Shown here piece after piece: positions 1 to 14,168 of a stretch of DNA of 64,000 bases. Under the pieces are notes generated by a model, which was not told where the DNA came from, searched no databases, and was given only the letters and a program-made list of their open reading frames with translations. Origin of the DNA: Dicaeum eximium. Taxonomy: Eukaryota; Chordata; Aves; Passeriformes; Dicaeidae. Each line of letters opens with the position of its first letter. The first letter of the stretch is position 1. The DNA lies in contig VWZP01004509.1 in the NCBI GenBank assembly GCA_013396995.1, forward strand, positions 248,636 through 312,635, in the 5' to 3' direction. The position numbers were made by a program, and so were the translations under genes.

Positions 1-483
1 AGCTCAGAAATGCTTCATCTAACTTATTACTCTCGTGCACATCTCATTCTTTCATATTTACCAGTTTGTAGATAAGCTTATTCCTCTCCTACATTTGCCA
101 TGATATTTCCTACTTTGAAGAAACAGAATTGAGGTCAGTTCTTTCACATAGGATTTATAGTTTATACTTCTGGTTTTAGCAATGCTTCCAGCATTTTCTG
201 TTCTGACAAAAATCTTTTGTACCCCAGGAGAAGAGAGGTATGTTTCATGCTCTGATTCTTAGAGTACTCATTCCACAAATAAACAGCAGTTTTTCCTGTC
301 AATTGCTTCTTGAAATTGGTTAAATATACCTCTCTGTAGGCAACTAATCTATGCATTTGTAAAAGAAAAAAAATCAAGCATAATATCTATTTGAACATTG
401 TACTTTTTTTTTTCATAGAAGTGGTTCTGCCGGCACTGTTTATGTATTTCACGTGTCTAGTTATGAGTTTGCAGGATTTTCTC
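1..483. other. unique AT-rich non-coding DNA
   Basis: No repeat, RNA gene or convincing exon is visible. The only local feature is a short T tract near 403-414, just before the CR1 fragment. Confidence 0.6.
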
Positions 484-675
484 ACTGAAAGGGTGAAGCA
501 CTGGAATGGGCTGGAAGCCCAGGAGGATGATGGGGTCACCATTCCTGGATGTGTTCAAGAAATGACTGGACATGGCACTGAGTGCTTTGGTTTAGTAGAC
601 ATGGTGGTGTTCAGTCAAAGGTTGGACTCGACCTTGGAAGTCTTTTCCAACCTCAAAGATTCAATGACTCTATGA
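484..675 (+). mobile_element. CR1 LINE fragment, 3' end
   Basis: This is the 3' untranslated end of a CR1 non-LTR retrotransposon. It carries the familiar order: a stretch like 'ggtgaagcactggaa', then 'tggatgtgttcaagaaatga', 'ggcactgagtgc', 'ttggactcgacc', 'ttttccaacct', and a tail ending in 'gactctatgag'. The copy is 5'-truncated, as is usual for CR1, and has point changes throughout, so it is old and immobile. An open frame crosses it by chance. Confidence 0.88.
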
Positions 676-3273
676 GAACTATAATAATATAATACTGTGT
701 TTCTGCATTATTCATATTTTTGTCTCTGCCCGTGTAAAGGTAAATACCTTCTGTGAAACACTGGCCATTTTCTAAAGCACCTCCCTTCCTGTGTTTGGAT
801 ATAGTAACATATATGAACCTGAACCTGAAGTAAAATAACTTCATAAAAGTATTTAAAGCAGTCAAACATAATGAAATCATTTCATTAGTTCAAAATACAA
901 CCTCTATTGCTTGTGAGGAAGCAAAATCTTGAATCAACAGTTATTCACCCCTGAGATAGTATCCAAGTAAAGTTTTTAATGTTTGCACAGATTTATGCCT
1001 TAATTGGTAAAGGTAGGTAATAGTCAGAATTTTGTAAGGTAAGTAATAGAGACAGGTAATAGAGTCAGTTTTCCTTTGGCTTCCTTTATGACATTGGACA
1101 AATAAATCATCTGTTTTTGGCAAGAAGGTGTTGTATAATATCCTTTCCAGATGAAATACTGTTTTCAATTTGAGATTAGGAAAGGGAACAGTAAAAGTCT
1201 TAAGGAAATTTGAAAAATGCCCCTATCAGATATTAATTACAGTTAAGACAAGTTCACAGAAAACAATTTCAGAAATATTTTGGTGAGCACACATTGCTCA
1301 TAATAAATAGATTTTTATTATTTGTTAATCTATATGTTTCATTTATGCTTTGGATTTAATTCTGTTCAAAAATTGTATTATTTAATTGCTTAAAACAGAG
1401 CCATCATTTTCAAGGTACTGAAGCAAAAAAAACTATCTAACCCTGACGTCTTCAAATGGAGACTTAATTAATTTACATGGCGTTGTATTTCCAAACTACA
1501 CAGTCATCATTCAAAGATCACTTTCATTATGTATTAAATAAGACCATGGTTTTAAAACTAGAGATGAGGACTTTTAGCAGGTGCTGATGAAGACAATAAA
1601 AGACCTGGTGGCACACATAATGATTGTAGCATCTAAACTGTGTCCTTTCCTCTTCCTCAACTTCTTGCATAAAGAGAAATTTAGTCTCTCCACTTGGATT
1701 ACTGGGCCAAAACAGTTTTATCTTCTCTAAAATGAAGTAGTTTTTAAAAATGAAACCTCATCTTAAATACAAAAGGTAACCCCAGACAGAATGGACAGAA
1801 ACAAAGACTCTTTCTATGCCCACTAGGTCAAGTGTCAAGATTTATTACCAAGAAAATAAGAAAAGGGAGCAAGAAGGAAAAATCTATTGTGCAGCAAGAG
1901 AAAAGTCAATGTACAGCAGCTTTCACCCCACTACAGGGCAGGGATGTGGCTAGGTACAAACTCAGACCCAAGAACTACCACAAAGTGTTGTAACCACTTG
2001 AAACCACGCTAATATAGGAATAATTTTAAATGCACAGATATGCAAGTGCAATGCCATGGGAAAATTTTGTACGCAACATGCAGATAGACCATATTGGGAA
2101 TCATGTTGATACAAACACCTGTTTGAAAGACACTTGGCAGCTGCTTTGTTAAGGTTATTTCACATGTTCACAACATTGTGCTTATTTCTGAAAATAAAAA
2201 TCTTTTTTTCCAAGACTCGATCAAGCTCACTTGCATCAATAAGCTTTATGCTGAAATTGGCTCCCTTTTGTTCAAGCCATTGAAAAGACATTTGTTTCAC
2301 TGTTGGATAAATTATTGGCAAACTTTCCTCAGGAGCGCCTCAGAAGAATCCAGACTTTTTGCAGATCTATGTTCATTTTTGTTATAAAGTGAAAATGTTG
2401 TACCCAGGTTATGCTTATGCTTTTTTTACTGCTTCTACAAAACATAAACTTCAGAGCTGCTGTGTCCATCAGGGTTGAACTCAGCAATATGCTCTTAAAT
2501 AATTGCTGAGAAACCTTTATGCTACCTTATTGAACTCAGATGGATTTTCCAGAAACAGAACCACTGAAAGTCTGTTACAACAGAGAGAGAAAGAAGAGAA
2601 AAATGAGATAAGGTATATTGTGGCATATAATGTTTTATTTCCTTTAGTGGCTTAACTTAGTGGAAGAAAGAAAAAGGTTTTGTGTATTATACAAATACAT
2701 GTTTACTGTCTCAGAAAATGTAGCTGGAAAAACTAAAAAAACCTGTGATCTTCTGTGCCTGCTGTTGCTGATAGCATCAGTTATTATTTGTCTTGTCCTT
2801 TCCTCCATGTCTCTGTCAGATAGATTGCCATCACATATCTGGAAAGGGCACATGTGAAATATATGACATGATTCATTTCATCAAAGGTCAAAATGAGATG
2901 AAGCTTTGTCTGACCCTACAAGAACGAGTCACCCTCCATAATTACAGCATTTGCTACTGAGAAAGCAAGGCTGCCAATGCACTGAAGGAGAAAGCAGAAA
3001 CCTCTGTGCAGATAATCCAAATATCCGTGGCTGTCTCATCCATGCAGTGTGATGGTGTATGGGCAAAGACAATAGCCAAGAGGGGAAGATGGAATATACT
3101 TCTGTGAAGCTACCACACAACCCTGGCAGAAAATGCAAGGGAAATCAGATTTCTCTGCTTTCCCTCAGCAGCTGCATACAGCAGCTGTTTTAAGCAGGAA
3201 AGTTATCCTTCTTCACATTACATCTCAGAGACTTTGAAGTTCAAAGTAAAGCTTACATTTCCCATCACCACAT
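676..3273. other. unique non-coding DNA
   Basis: About 2.6 kb of AT-rich sequence. I see no recognisable transposable element, RNA gene or supported exon. Short open frames on both strands here lack splice signals and show no domain resemblance. Confidence 0.55.
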
Positions 3274-3316
3274 TGATGGGTCCCTTACCACCCAGCATAT
3301 TCTGTGATTCTGTGAT
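3274..3316 (+). mobile_element. short CR1 LINE 3' tail
   Basis: The segment has a CR1 terminus: 'gatgggtcccttaccaccc', then 'agcatattctgtgattctg' and a second 'tgtgat'. The double ATTCTGTG unit is the CR1 tail. Only about 40 bp can be assigned. The DNA upstream (3230-3273) may be more of the element but is too diverged to call. Confidence 0.65.
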
Positions 3317-6300
3317 CATGAATGAGGAAGCCAAGAAAAAATACCTGAGTCACATGCCTTGAGCTTTCTTGTGTCTGGAAGAAAGAACAAAACCAAACCC
3401 CACTCTTAAGTGTCAGAGGTCACTGCCTATTCTCTCACTGTCCTCTTGGGAAACTGGAGAAAACCAGATGTTTTTAAGGTTCATCTACAAAAAGAATACT
3501 TCATATCTAGACATCAGTTTACACAAACACACCATCCCAAAACTGAACTCAAATGTTAATAGGGAAAAGTGTGGACAATCTGCTTCACAGACAGCTCACT
3601 TAAAGGAACTCAGTAGTCGTGGAGCATTGACCTCTGTAAATATTTGATTCACATGGGATGAATCAGAGAGTAATGACCCCACATGTTTCTCTAAGGGATG
3701 GGTACACAGTACATTGCCAAATTAGGGCTTTCAGCACGATGTCTGTATAATAATATCTCTCAATAAAAAGACAACAAGTTGGAAATGAGGTTGAGAGGTT
3801 GAAATCTCCTCAGATCTTGTGTATTGCTTGAATTTCTCAGTAACCAAATCAGAAAATCTTATGTGACATCGAGCACTTTGGATTTTCCAGTTACATCATT
3901 TAATCTAAAAAATATTCTCCTTTGTGTCACTCATGCTCTTAGACAATCCTTCCTATATTAATAAGACTATACACAGCTGTACTGATATAATCAGGATTTG
4001 GTATTTTCTGCTTATTTTACTTTTTGGTGTATTAAATTAGGACTTCAGTTTGTTTTGGTCTAATTTCTTCTCTTTCAGGCAAGGCATGATGATGTGTATA
4101 TCATGTTGTATTTCACTTCAAGCTAAGAATTAGGCCAGCCTTCATGTTGTGAGATTTTAGCTTCACTTACACAGATTCCAGTGTTGTACAGAATGGGACA
4201 CTTGGCAGGTAGGTGAAGTAATCAGTTTACCTTTTATCACAGTTACATCACTTAGAGCAAATAGATATTGTTAACAGTTGCTTAACATTGCTACTTCCTT
4301 TACTTATGTAAAATGCTCTCATGCTTAAATATCCATATTTATGTATATCCTCTTAACAAAAAAATAATCTTTCCAAGATTTATGATTTGGTTAGAGGTAC
4401 TATATATGATGCAAAGATACTATTTGAAGTTATATTTCTTACTTGAATTACATGAATGTTCTTCCCCCAACTTATAAATATCTCTATGTGTTTCTTTATT
4501 TGAAAACAGGTGCAGTGTTTTTTGAAAACTACTATCCTTTATTAGTCTTTCCAGCCAGGAAGAGTGACACTGTCATTTGTTTATGCCAGGTGAAAGTTTT
4601 TAACTCAAAAACACAGCCTCTCTCACTCACATAGTATCTAATTTATGTACTCTGAAAAAAAAAACCAAATAAAATAACAGCAACCTTTGTTTTTTAATAT
4701 CATACAGAAAAAAACCCTTCAAAGTCAGCCATGCATGAAGCAAATATAGAGGAAGAGATCTTGAATCCTAGCTGCTGATAGATCATGAACCAAAAATGCC
4801 TTTTATGTATCTTGAAGAGAAAACTTTGTAATCATCTATGCCATCAGTAGTGACAGTAAAATCCTTATACCAAAGTGCAAGGCTTGGATTTATCTGAAAG
4901 GGATTGTTCATTTATTCATGAAGTAGAACTGAAACGCTTCTGTGTAGTATTGAGCCTTTCTTTAATTAGTAAGTCAGGGAAGTTAGGCATTAAAGCATTA
5001 GTTAAACTTTCCCTGAATAGCATGTTGATTGTTCAAAGGAAAAGAAGAAATCAGAATATTTCTGACAGAAGAACAAACAGGTTAATCTCAAGTATTTATT
5101 CTTAAAAGGTTATCAAGAATTGTGCTACACCCAAATGTATTGTTAAGCAGATAAAACATAAAGGATGCTGGATTCTCTTTAATAGTGAGACTAGGCAAAC
5201 AAATAACTACTCAAATTTAATGTTTTTCTAAAGCTCTGTAGATAATTGCTAATCTCCATCAGAGTTAAAACAGGAGCATCCTGTAGGAGATGTATCTAAG
5301 TAGGAGAAGACTTGACAGCATGTGTCTTCCTCAGACCTACCTTAGAAAGGCCAGCCTCTAGAACTGAGATGAATAGTTTTTTAACATCCATTCAGTCAAT
5401 AAAAAAAGAAAAAAAAAACAATTCTATGAGATCTCCTGCATGTATCTGGTGCATAAGCCTCTAAATCACTGTTGACCAAAGAGAGTTTTTAGTTGTCTTG
5501 AATCATAATTTAAAGAATCTTACCTCATCTCTTCCACTGACAGTTTATCTCTCATGACAAAAATGTTTGTAGAGGTTTTGCCCATGAAAAGGCTGCTTGC
5601 CATTAGTAATAACTTTTATCTATGTGTTTTTTTGCATCAATGGCTAATTTAAAAAACACTGGAGAATGGTGTACATTAACATTCTTTATGAAAAATGTAA
5701 TAAATTTTATTCAAAATACAAGTTTGAATAAACCTGAAGACATCTAAAGGTTGACACTGTAATTTTATATGCACCTTGATTCCTAATTGATACCTGGCAT
5801 ATTTTTGTGCTTTAACCCTAGAAGAAAGTTGTATTTCTGAGGCTGTAACAGTTGTCACAAAAAAGAAGCTCAGAGTACATTAGAGGTGTTTTGAATATTA
5901 AAAATACTTTTTTTAATAAACCCAGGAAAATTTTGAACATCAATAACAATAGCCAAAAAAACTCTACTTATGCTTAGACTTGTGAAAATATCCAAGCAAG
6001 TTTATATTCTGGCAGGCTCTATTAGAAAATTTCACACTCCAGAGGACATTATCACATGCTGTCTCAACAACAGAAGTGAGCACTGTGTACATTTCCAGAG
6101 GCCATTGGATCATCAAATATAGTGCATATTAGAATAGAGACAAGACTATACGGGAGTGCACCAATCTAATTAATTTAATTTTAAAGGCAGACAGCTGAAT
6201 GCTTTATCTCTTTCACAAGACAACTTTAAATGTCATAAAAATATTTGCAACTCTTGACAGCTTTTAAAATCCTTTAGAGAACCTCCAATACAGCTTGTTA

Positions 6301-9300
6301 CCATGATAAGCAAATTGTTGGTAATTTCCAAGAAATTATGACCTTTAGATAACAATTAAGACTGTTTAAAAACCTTCAAAAATCTTGAAACAATTTCATA
6401 GTATTTTGATGTTAAATGTAGCATTAATTTCAACAATAATCAATATAAAAGATTTTTCATTCAGAGTGTTTTAGAATAATATTTACACTTGTGAATGATG
6501 TTGAGTATAATCAAAAGGATGGATACAACACTCATAAACCATTAAGTTTCAATCAAATTCTGAGGGAAAAAATACATCTGCATTAACACAGTAAAAACTG
6601 ATTTTGACAATCACACTGTTCTTTTAAAACAAAGCCAGGAGCTGCTCCTACAAAAAAGACCTGAAGAATGCATTATTATATGTATTGCTCTATCCTTATA
6701 TGTCCAAAACCTGTTTAAGACCTTGGTCTTGCATTTACTTCATAAAAGTTACAATTTTTTGATGTAGGATACTCCATTAAATCATGCTCTATAAATATTT
6801 CATGCTATAGATACTGTGGTCATTGTAGAATGAATTCCAAGAACTGTGGAACTAAGCAAAAGTCCATTACTGATAAAATTTGAAGTGGAAGAAGATACAA
6901 AAAGTAGGTGCAACAGAGAGTGGGAGGAATAGCTAAAGAATGACAACGTAGGGTCAGTACAGGATTTCTCTGGACAGCTATCATTTTTCTAATGAGAGCA
7001 GTAACAGTTGTTAATCATATAGGAAATCATATAGGGTTGTCAGTTCCTTAGGGATAATGTTCTCCTTTGATATTTCCTTTTCTTTTCCAATCTGCATCTT
7101 AGGAACTTCCCATTCTTGAGGTTTCATCCAAGCCTTTTTTGTTTCTAGGTGCTAAGAATCTATTTTTCATTAATTTGACAAATCTATTTCTGAACTCATT
7201 TGGAGTATCATATGGGGTTATTTGATTTTGTTTTGTTTTGGTTTGTTTCTTTGTTTTTTTCTCAGTTCCTCTGACAATCAGATTCCCAGTTTAATTACGT
7301 CCTATGGTTGTATGGGAAAGTACTTCCTTTTCTATATATTAAGCCTACTGCTCATTATTATTTTTGAAGACCATTATGTTACTAGAAAAGTAAAATCATC
7401 ACTCTTTAGTCATGTTTGTCATACCTTTTAGGTGGTGAAAATTACATTTCAATAGATATGTCTTTCCTGAATGAGATATTATGTAAAAACCTATGAAGTA
7501 TTATAATATATGAAAAAAAATTGCTTAAGTTATGTAAGAAGCTCCTTGTCTTTCTGATAATTCTTTTGTGAATTTATTCCAGTTATACGGTATTCATTTG
7601 AGGTTGGATAACACGACTTTAATTTTTGTATCATTTGGATCAGTTAAGCAGTTTGTATTTGACTTAGAAGTATTTTCTCTTAGGACATTAAAAATACCTT
7701 TTATAGTAGTATTTTTTTTACAATATGTTTGCTGTTTTAAGTATAAACAGAGCAACAGATAAATTCATAAATGAATTCAGGATGCATTTTAACCTTCAGG
7801 CTTGTGGTCCTCTCTATATTCATGTAACTACACGAATTAGCTCACTATTGCAAAAATTGCAAGTCACATTATCTTTTTGTAATGCTTGATGTATGTCAGC
7901 AAAAGGATTTCAATAATTCTTTCATTTCAGGATAAAAAATGCTTTAACATTTTAGTAACCAAGGGATATGACATACTTTTCTTATTCCTTTGAAGTGCAC
8001 AATTGGCTTCTAAATGAAGGAATTGCACACTTGTATCTGCACTTTCGTGTACAGTCTGTGAATACAGCAACTCAGTTCTTGGGGTAATGTAACCCCTGGG
8101 GCAGTTAGAAGAGAACTTTCGAGAAGAAGTGAGACCAGTGGGATTTTACAGGGAAAGCCACTTAGGCTATAAAGAGATGTCAAAAAGAAAGAGATAAATA
8201 AATACAGGGTAAAAATGCATTTGTCAGCTCTGGTTAAGCTACGAATTTTTGTTATAATGTCTTCCATGGAATGAGATGTTATTACTAAGTTGTGCATTGC
8301 TCCAACATAGCCATCCATTACAGTAAAACAGAAATAGCACATTCCATTAATCACAGACATGAGGTTAAATAAAGATGTAAGCACATCGGGGAAGCAAAAC
8401 TTCCAGTGCACAGCACCTTGATATATTAACCAAATATCTCAGAAAGGGTTACAAGTCTTAGAGCATAATAGTAGTAATAATAGGCAAAGTTTCATTAGCT
8501 GTGCTTAACTCAGTAATACACATTTTTATTGCTGCAAAGCAATTGATAGGTTGTTATAGAGTAAGCAACATGTGGTACATAACATCTGGAATCAGAGGGA
8601 ATTGACTGAAAAAAAGAGAGGGGCTCAAATTGAATCAATCCATTAGGTTTGATAAATATTCCTTTCAAATCTATTTTTTTTCCCTTACACTTTATTAAGC
8701 TGCTCCTTCTACATTACAGAGATGGATACACACAGAATCCCTGGTCAATTTATTCTCATGTCAGTGGTCATTCCATTCTGTACTTTTATAAAAAAAATAC
8801 CTCCAATATGAGGCAGGATAACTTTTTGAGATATTAAACTGTGGCTGGCTGGCTATTACATATTAGGGAAAGCTGTTGGGACAATAGCCATTCCCATTTT
8901 GTTCCATTGTAAATTTTCCATTATTTTTCCTTACTTTTTCATGCATCACTTCTGTTTTTTTCTTTTGAACTGTTCTTTCTGCATCCTTCCTGTTCAACAT
9001 CCATTTCCATTTTCTTTCCAGCATGGTTCAAAAAGCATCATTGCTCCTAGTTACTATGGACATTTATGATGTTCTGCAAGAGTAAAATAAAACACTTAAA
9101 TAACAAGTCCATGCCAAATTCAGCTTGCAGTCTCAAGGATCAGAAATTTATTCATTGATGCCTAACTATATTTCTTGCTTGCAATATCAGCTTTGAACAA
9201 ATTCATGGGGTGAAATTTTTCCTTAGCATTATCAAGACATACTCCCCCTGCATAGGCCTAGGTAACTTCCTATTTCAATTTGGACACTTCATCATTGAGT

Positions 9301-9562
9301 TGACTTTTGTCATACATATCTGCTGTTAGTTTTTTTAATATTTCATTGGCAAACATTCTACCCAAGTGTTCTGAAAGCTGGATGTTTGGCGTTTTCTTCA
9401 TCTCATCTGTAATTATAGTTAATATACTCCATAGCTAACTTCTATTGAACCATCCCAGTATTTTGAGTCAAAAGAATTTCTGTAATGCTTTTCCTCACAA
9501 TATTTACTTCTTAAAGCCTTATAGTTCTTTTCTTTTTATGCTTTACTGCAATACAACTTCTC
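3317..9562. other. unique AT-rich non-coding DNA
   Basis: About 6.2 kb with no recognised repeat copy. It contains a T/G-rich low-complexity stretch (about 7225-7262). A block at 6150-6480 is rich in homeodomain-like TAATTA/TTAATT sites and could be a conserved non-coding element, though I cannot show conservation. A 133-codon minus-strand open frame at 8010-8411 has no domain, splice or codon support. Confidence 0.5.
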
Positions 9563-9694
9563 TGTGCTGGTGCGGCCTTATCTGAAGTACTGTGTGCAGT
9601 TTTGTACACTACAATATAAGATATAAAGCTTTTACAGTGCACCCAAAGGAAGACAAGGATGGTGAAGGCTCTAGAAGGGAATATGTGTGAGGCA
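9563..9694 (+). mobile_element. CR1 LINE fragment, internal (end of ORF2 / 3' UTR)
   Basis: The phrase 'ctggtgcggccttatctgaa' followed by 'tactgtgtgcagtttt' matches the part of CR1 that encodes the C-terminal end of its reverse-transcriptase ORF. 'Ggatggtgaaggctctaga' follows in the right order. The 3' tail is missing, so this copy is truncated at both ends or interrupted. It encodes nothing functional. Confidence 0.72.
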
Positions 9695-12600
9695 TGAACA
9701 TTTGAATAGTTTGACCTTGGACGCTGCTCACAGTTACCCATCCTTGGCATCACCAGCCAAGGTCCTGGGGCATCCTCTGACATTAGCTTCATGCACCTAT
9801 TTCATCTTCAGGATCTGCACCCACTTCTGAGATCTTTCCTCCAACCTGTCTTTCAAAGACTGCTTCTTTTAGGGAGCTCTTCGTCTGGTGCCAGCTCCTC
9901 CCTCCAGAAGAATCCCCACCCCAGTTTTCCCAGCCTCTGCATGCTCTAAGCAGCATATGTGTAGAAGCAGCATGCATATTTGGGCTCCTAATCCATCCTG
10001 CCTCACCACTTGTATCAAACGGAGGAAACCAGATATGCCAATTCTGTTTAGCCCAGGAACTTTCAACATTTAAAACTAGCCCATATAAGCTGCATCTAAG
10101 AAGAGGCAGGCTTCTAACTGAAAGGACTGAGCTCAGTTTTGGATACAGTCAATTCTTTACTGTCTCTTAGCGTTCACAGAAAATATATTTTCACTAACAC
10201 ATGTTTATATATAGTCTGATAGTCTCTGAAATAAAATTGTCAAACTGTAAAGTCATTCTCTCGTACTGTAGAAAAGGGGTGGAAATGTCTTTTGCACAGT
10301 TTAGTGTGACTTCTAAACTTTTGTAAGGACTCTGCTAGCATTGTCTTACAGGAGCAATCCTATATGCTTTGATTGTGAGAAGGAAGGGCAATGTGATGTA
10401 TATTTTTGAAGGTGCTTTTAATGAGGTTTCACTTTCTACTTGAGTATATTGATGAGGAAAAATAGAAGGCAGATCTGATAAAAGACCCAAGAAAGAATAA
10501 ATTAAATTATTCAAATTACGAGTTTTTAACTGGGCACAGTTTCTTAAACCTTCACGTTAAACATCATATCAAAGAAGTTCAGCTAAGAGTTTCCTGCTGT
10601 GTGTGTATGTGTAAGCCCCAGAGTTTTCTAGAATCTCTGGCAATTGGTGTGCTGTGATGTGACTTCCATATATATAGTTAGCTATTTCCCAAAATGATTG
10701 CTTTATGTGTAAAAATCTTAAACCTGGTTCTGAACAAGGCTTTGGATATTTTTTGTTTATTGGTCTAGTCAGTTCCTAGCACTGATTTTTGCCTCCTGCT
10801 GGGTAAAACAAGCAAAAATATCTCTGCAGTGTTCGCTCAAATCTCACAATTTTATTTCACACTTTGCCCATTCTCATCAAGGTTTTTAGTCTCTTAATAT
10901 CCTAATTTCTCTTTAACCTTTTTAATACACGTTTGTATAGTCTTTACTTTCACCCTTCACTTTATACCCCATCTTCTCAGCCAAACCACAGTTTTGTCAT
11001 TTCAGGAAACATTTTTCTGACATGTCTGTCTGTCCCCATCAGTCTCCACCTTTCATTTCTGTTTGGTACCATCACCAGTGTTTATTTTTTCTTTTTTATA
11101 TATGTTTATATTTTGCTATTACTAGAGGATTTCACATTTGAGAACACCTTGTAATGTCATAAATTGATATCAAAATTTTTTATTTGGCTGATGAGTTGAT
11201 CTCACCACTGTCTTCTCTATTTCAATAATGACAGAAAAAAAACCCCAACACATAGTCAGTAGGTAATTAGAATAAGAAATCAGACAGAAAAAGTGAAAGG
11301 TGAAATCAAATTCCTGTTTCATGTGCTTTTTCTCCTTAGGAGACTGAGTGTATCATTAAAAGATTTAAAAGAAAATTCAAAGGAATTGGAAAATATTTCA
11401 GCTGCACCTCTTCCCACAGTGCTTGAGAAAAGACAGCCAAGGTTTATTTACATAAGTGAAAGCAGAATGTTGATCTTTGATTAGTATCAAGGTTTTCTTG
11501 TATTAGGTTTTCTTTTTGTGTTGTGTTCTTAGGTGCTCGAGACAGGATTTTGATGATGTGTGAGTCAGTTCCCCATGTATTTGAATTTCATATATATGTA
11601 TAGTTCATCAGGTCTTTCCTGTGGTCCATCTCTACTCATTTTGAAGGAGACTCCAGGCATATTTTTTGCCATTTTGAAATCCACTCAATAAGAATCAGAA
11701 GTGCTGCAATCAAAGCTCACATAGAGTGTGCTTTTGCAACAGGTCCAGCTGTACAGAAAATCTCCAGTGGTCTCTTATCTAAGTGGCTGATGGACCTCTT
11801 AGCACTATTAATAGGGATTTAATATGAATCATACCTGGAGCACAAATTGTAATGTATGTAGAGAGAAGGAGATCATATGGAAAGGAGTTGGATGTTACTG
11901 CTCACATTTGCTGGTTCAGGAAGACTGCAAAACATTCAGGCTTTTATTGCAAACAAGCAATTTTAAAGCAGGTCTTCATTAATCTATAACTGGGGCAAAG
12001 GGCAGGGTGTTCTGAGAGCTTTTCACACATGTCAAAGAGCTGAGGGGAATACAAAGCCTTACAGAAGACCTAATTCCAGTGTCTCACTTAACTTTACAAT
12101 CTCTATCACAGTAAGAGGGAAAGATTCAGCACTGCCTCTGGGGTTTTACTAAGTCTGCTGCTAGTGTGTCTCACAAAGCAAGAACTCTTCTTTCTCTCCA
12201 ACCTGTAATGACAAGGCAGAGGCAGGCACCATCAGTTATTAAAGTTCTGTTCAGGCCTCTTTTCTGCTTCTGCTGATTTTGGCTGAGGAAGGAGAGGCAA
12301 CAGCTGGGGTGAAGTAAATCAGAAATCTGCAGCACTAGCAAAGTAACTGCCTTAGCACACTGCATTGCAGAGTGCTGGCACAGGCCAGGGTGACAGCTAC
12401 TTCACTGGTTTTGTGTTACAAGAGGGAAAAAGGAGTAACCCACCAATCAACAACAGCAGGGTGAACTTTTTGCTCTTTTGGCAGCAGTGAAGACAGTAAA
12501 AACCGTGAGTTTGGTGTAGTCCTTCCCATCAGTGTCATTATGACTCCATATCAAATATGGGTGCTCCAAGGCACACAGCTACCAGTGCTGTCTATACTCT

Positions 12601-14106
12601 ATCATACCTGAGGAGTAAAGTGGTTTTTATGGTGTGACTCAGACTGTTATCAGCCTCCCTAATACTGTATTTTATACTCTGAAATACAAAGCAGACATAT
12701 CTATTAATTTATTATTTTCAGCCATATTAAAAATATCAGTACTTTATGAAAGAAGGAAAGGGATAATAGAGAGTCCAGCATAAGGACAATGATGCAGTGT
12801 GGTCCATCAGGATTGGGGGTTAATCACCACCAACAGGGTCAACACTGTCACCAGCACATGTGACTCACAGCCACATTTCCTCAGGAAACATGCATGCCAT
12901 GATAGTTGATTTTGATGGATCATTCCTCTGAGATTTTCAGGAGATGAGTATATAAATCCCTATTGAATTAGTGGTGTAAGTCTGACGCCCATTTTCCCAT
13001 GTTAGTAAATTATTCTCTCTTAAAATGTGGTTACAAAATAGCTGTGCTTTCTCCATTTAATTTTTATTTTAGTTAGGTCTGAACTTTGCTTGAGCAGTTG
13101 GCTTGCATGTGCATATATGTCCATTTTCTGCAGGGAGTTAATTTCATTTCTTTAAACAAACTGTATTTCTTAATTACTACCTACCAGTATTTATATGTTA
13201 TCCTTTCTTATCAAATCTTTTGCTAATGGTGAATTTCTAGTGCTTCAAAATTAAATGAGAATAAGAAATTTATCTGATTAAATTACAGCATCCCGAAAAA
13301 GAATGCTATTTAGGTAAAAGTCATCAAAGATCTCTTTTGGCAGGGAAAAGAAGCATTTCTGAAAAGGTTTGCTTAATGGTTGTCACGCTGTTATTAACAG
13401 ATGATTAGTAAATGGGTTTAGAACAGTTTTGTACTAATACAGCCTAGAAAAAATATTTTAAAATTGCATGGCAGATGAACCTTAATATTCCATTTAACTT
13501 CATTGTGCCTAAAAAGACAAGACAGATAAAACATTGTTGAAAGGAATTTTTTTTCCATCAAAATGCAAGCCATATTTTGTCTTTCATCTCAATTTATTAT
13601 GTTGCATGTTTGCAGAGAGAAAACTGAGAGCCAAGACCTATTTAATAAGGCTGGTATTGCAGCCATATTAAATAGCTTTTTAAGACTTCTAGAATGTCCT
13701 TACTAATTATTCTACTTCTTCAAAATTGCCTCATCATCATTCTTTTGCTACTTTATCTACAACAAAAACTGCCTTTCTGTTTCTCTGACATTGTCGCTTC
13801 GAAAGATTTTCCATTATTTCCCTCTTGTCTGTTGATTCCCATGCCTGAAATTAGTGGCACTTTATAGGTTCAGCTCCTGTAAAGTGGACCAGGTCTCTGC
13901 AGAGCTGGTACCAACTACCTCTTTTATATTATCTAGTTCATCAATCTCTCTCAAATCACTCCTTAATGTATTACCACCCCCACCCCCTGCAAAAACATTT
14001 CCATTTTAACCTCTGTAAAGCTTTCAGCACTTTCTCACCACTTTGGGTATATGCTGTCAGTCAGTTTTTAATGTTCCTAAGCTGGTTTGCTTGTGTCTGA
14101 CCTATA
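9695..14106. other. unique non-coding DNA
   Basis: About 4.4 kb. A slightly GC-richer patch at 9780-10,070 carries short overlapping open frames on both strands but no matching splice pair I trust. Around 11,035-11,130 and 12,700 there are T-rich and AT-rich stretches. The block 13,250-13,720 looks like compositionally normal, possibly conserved non-coding DNA. No repeat is recognised. Confidence 0.5.
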
Positions 14107-14168
14107 TTGCAAGGTCCTTGGGGTAAGCTCTGTGTCCTCTTACTTGTTTGTACAATGCTAAGAATACA
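14107..14168 (+). mobile_element. possible ancient L2/MIR-like 3' tail
   Basis: The sequence 'gcaaggtccttggggtaagc' followed by 'tgtgtcctcttac' and 'tttgtacaatgcta' resembles the shared 3' end of old amniote L2/MIR-class retroposons (a strand with 'ctccttggggca...' and 'tgtacaatgcctag'). The match is short and diverged, so chance similarity is possible. Confidence 0.35.

Noticed and set aside
8010..8411. 133-codon minus-strand open frame
   Set aside because: At roughly 62% AT, about one open frame of this length is expected by chance in six frames of 64 kb. It has no domain, splice boundary or upstream promoter sign.
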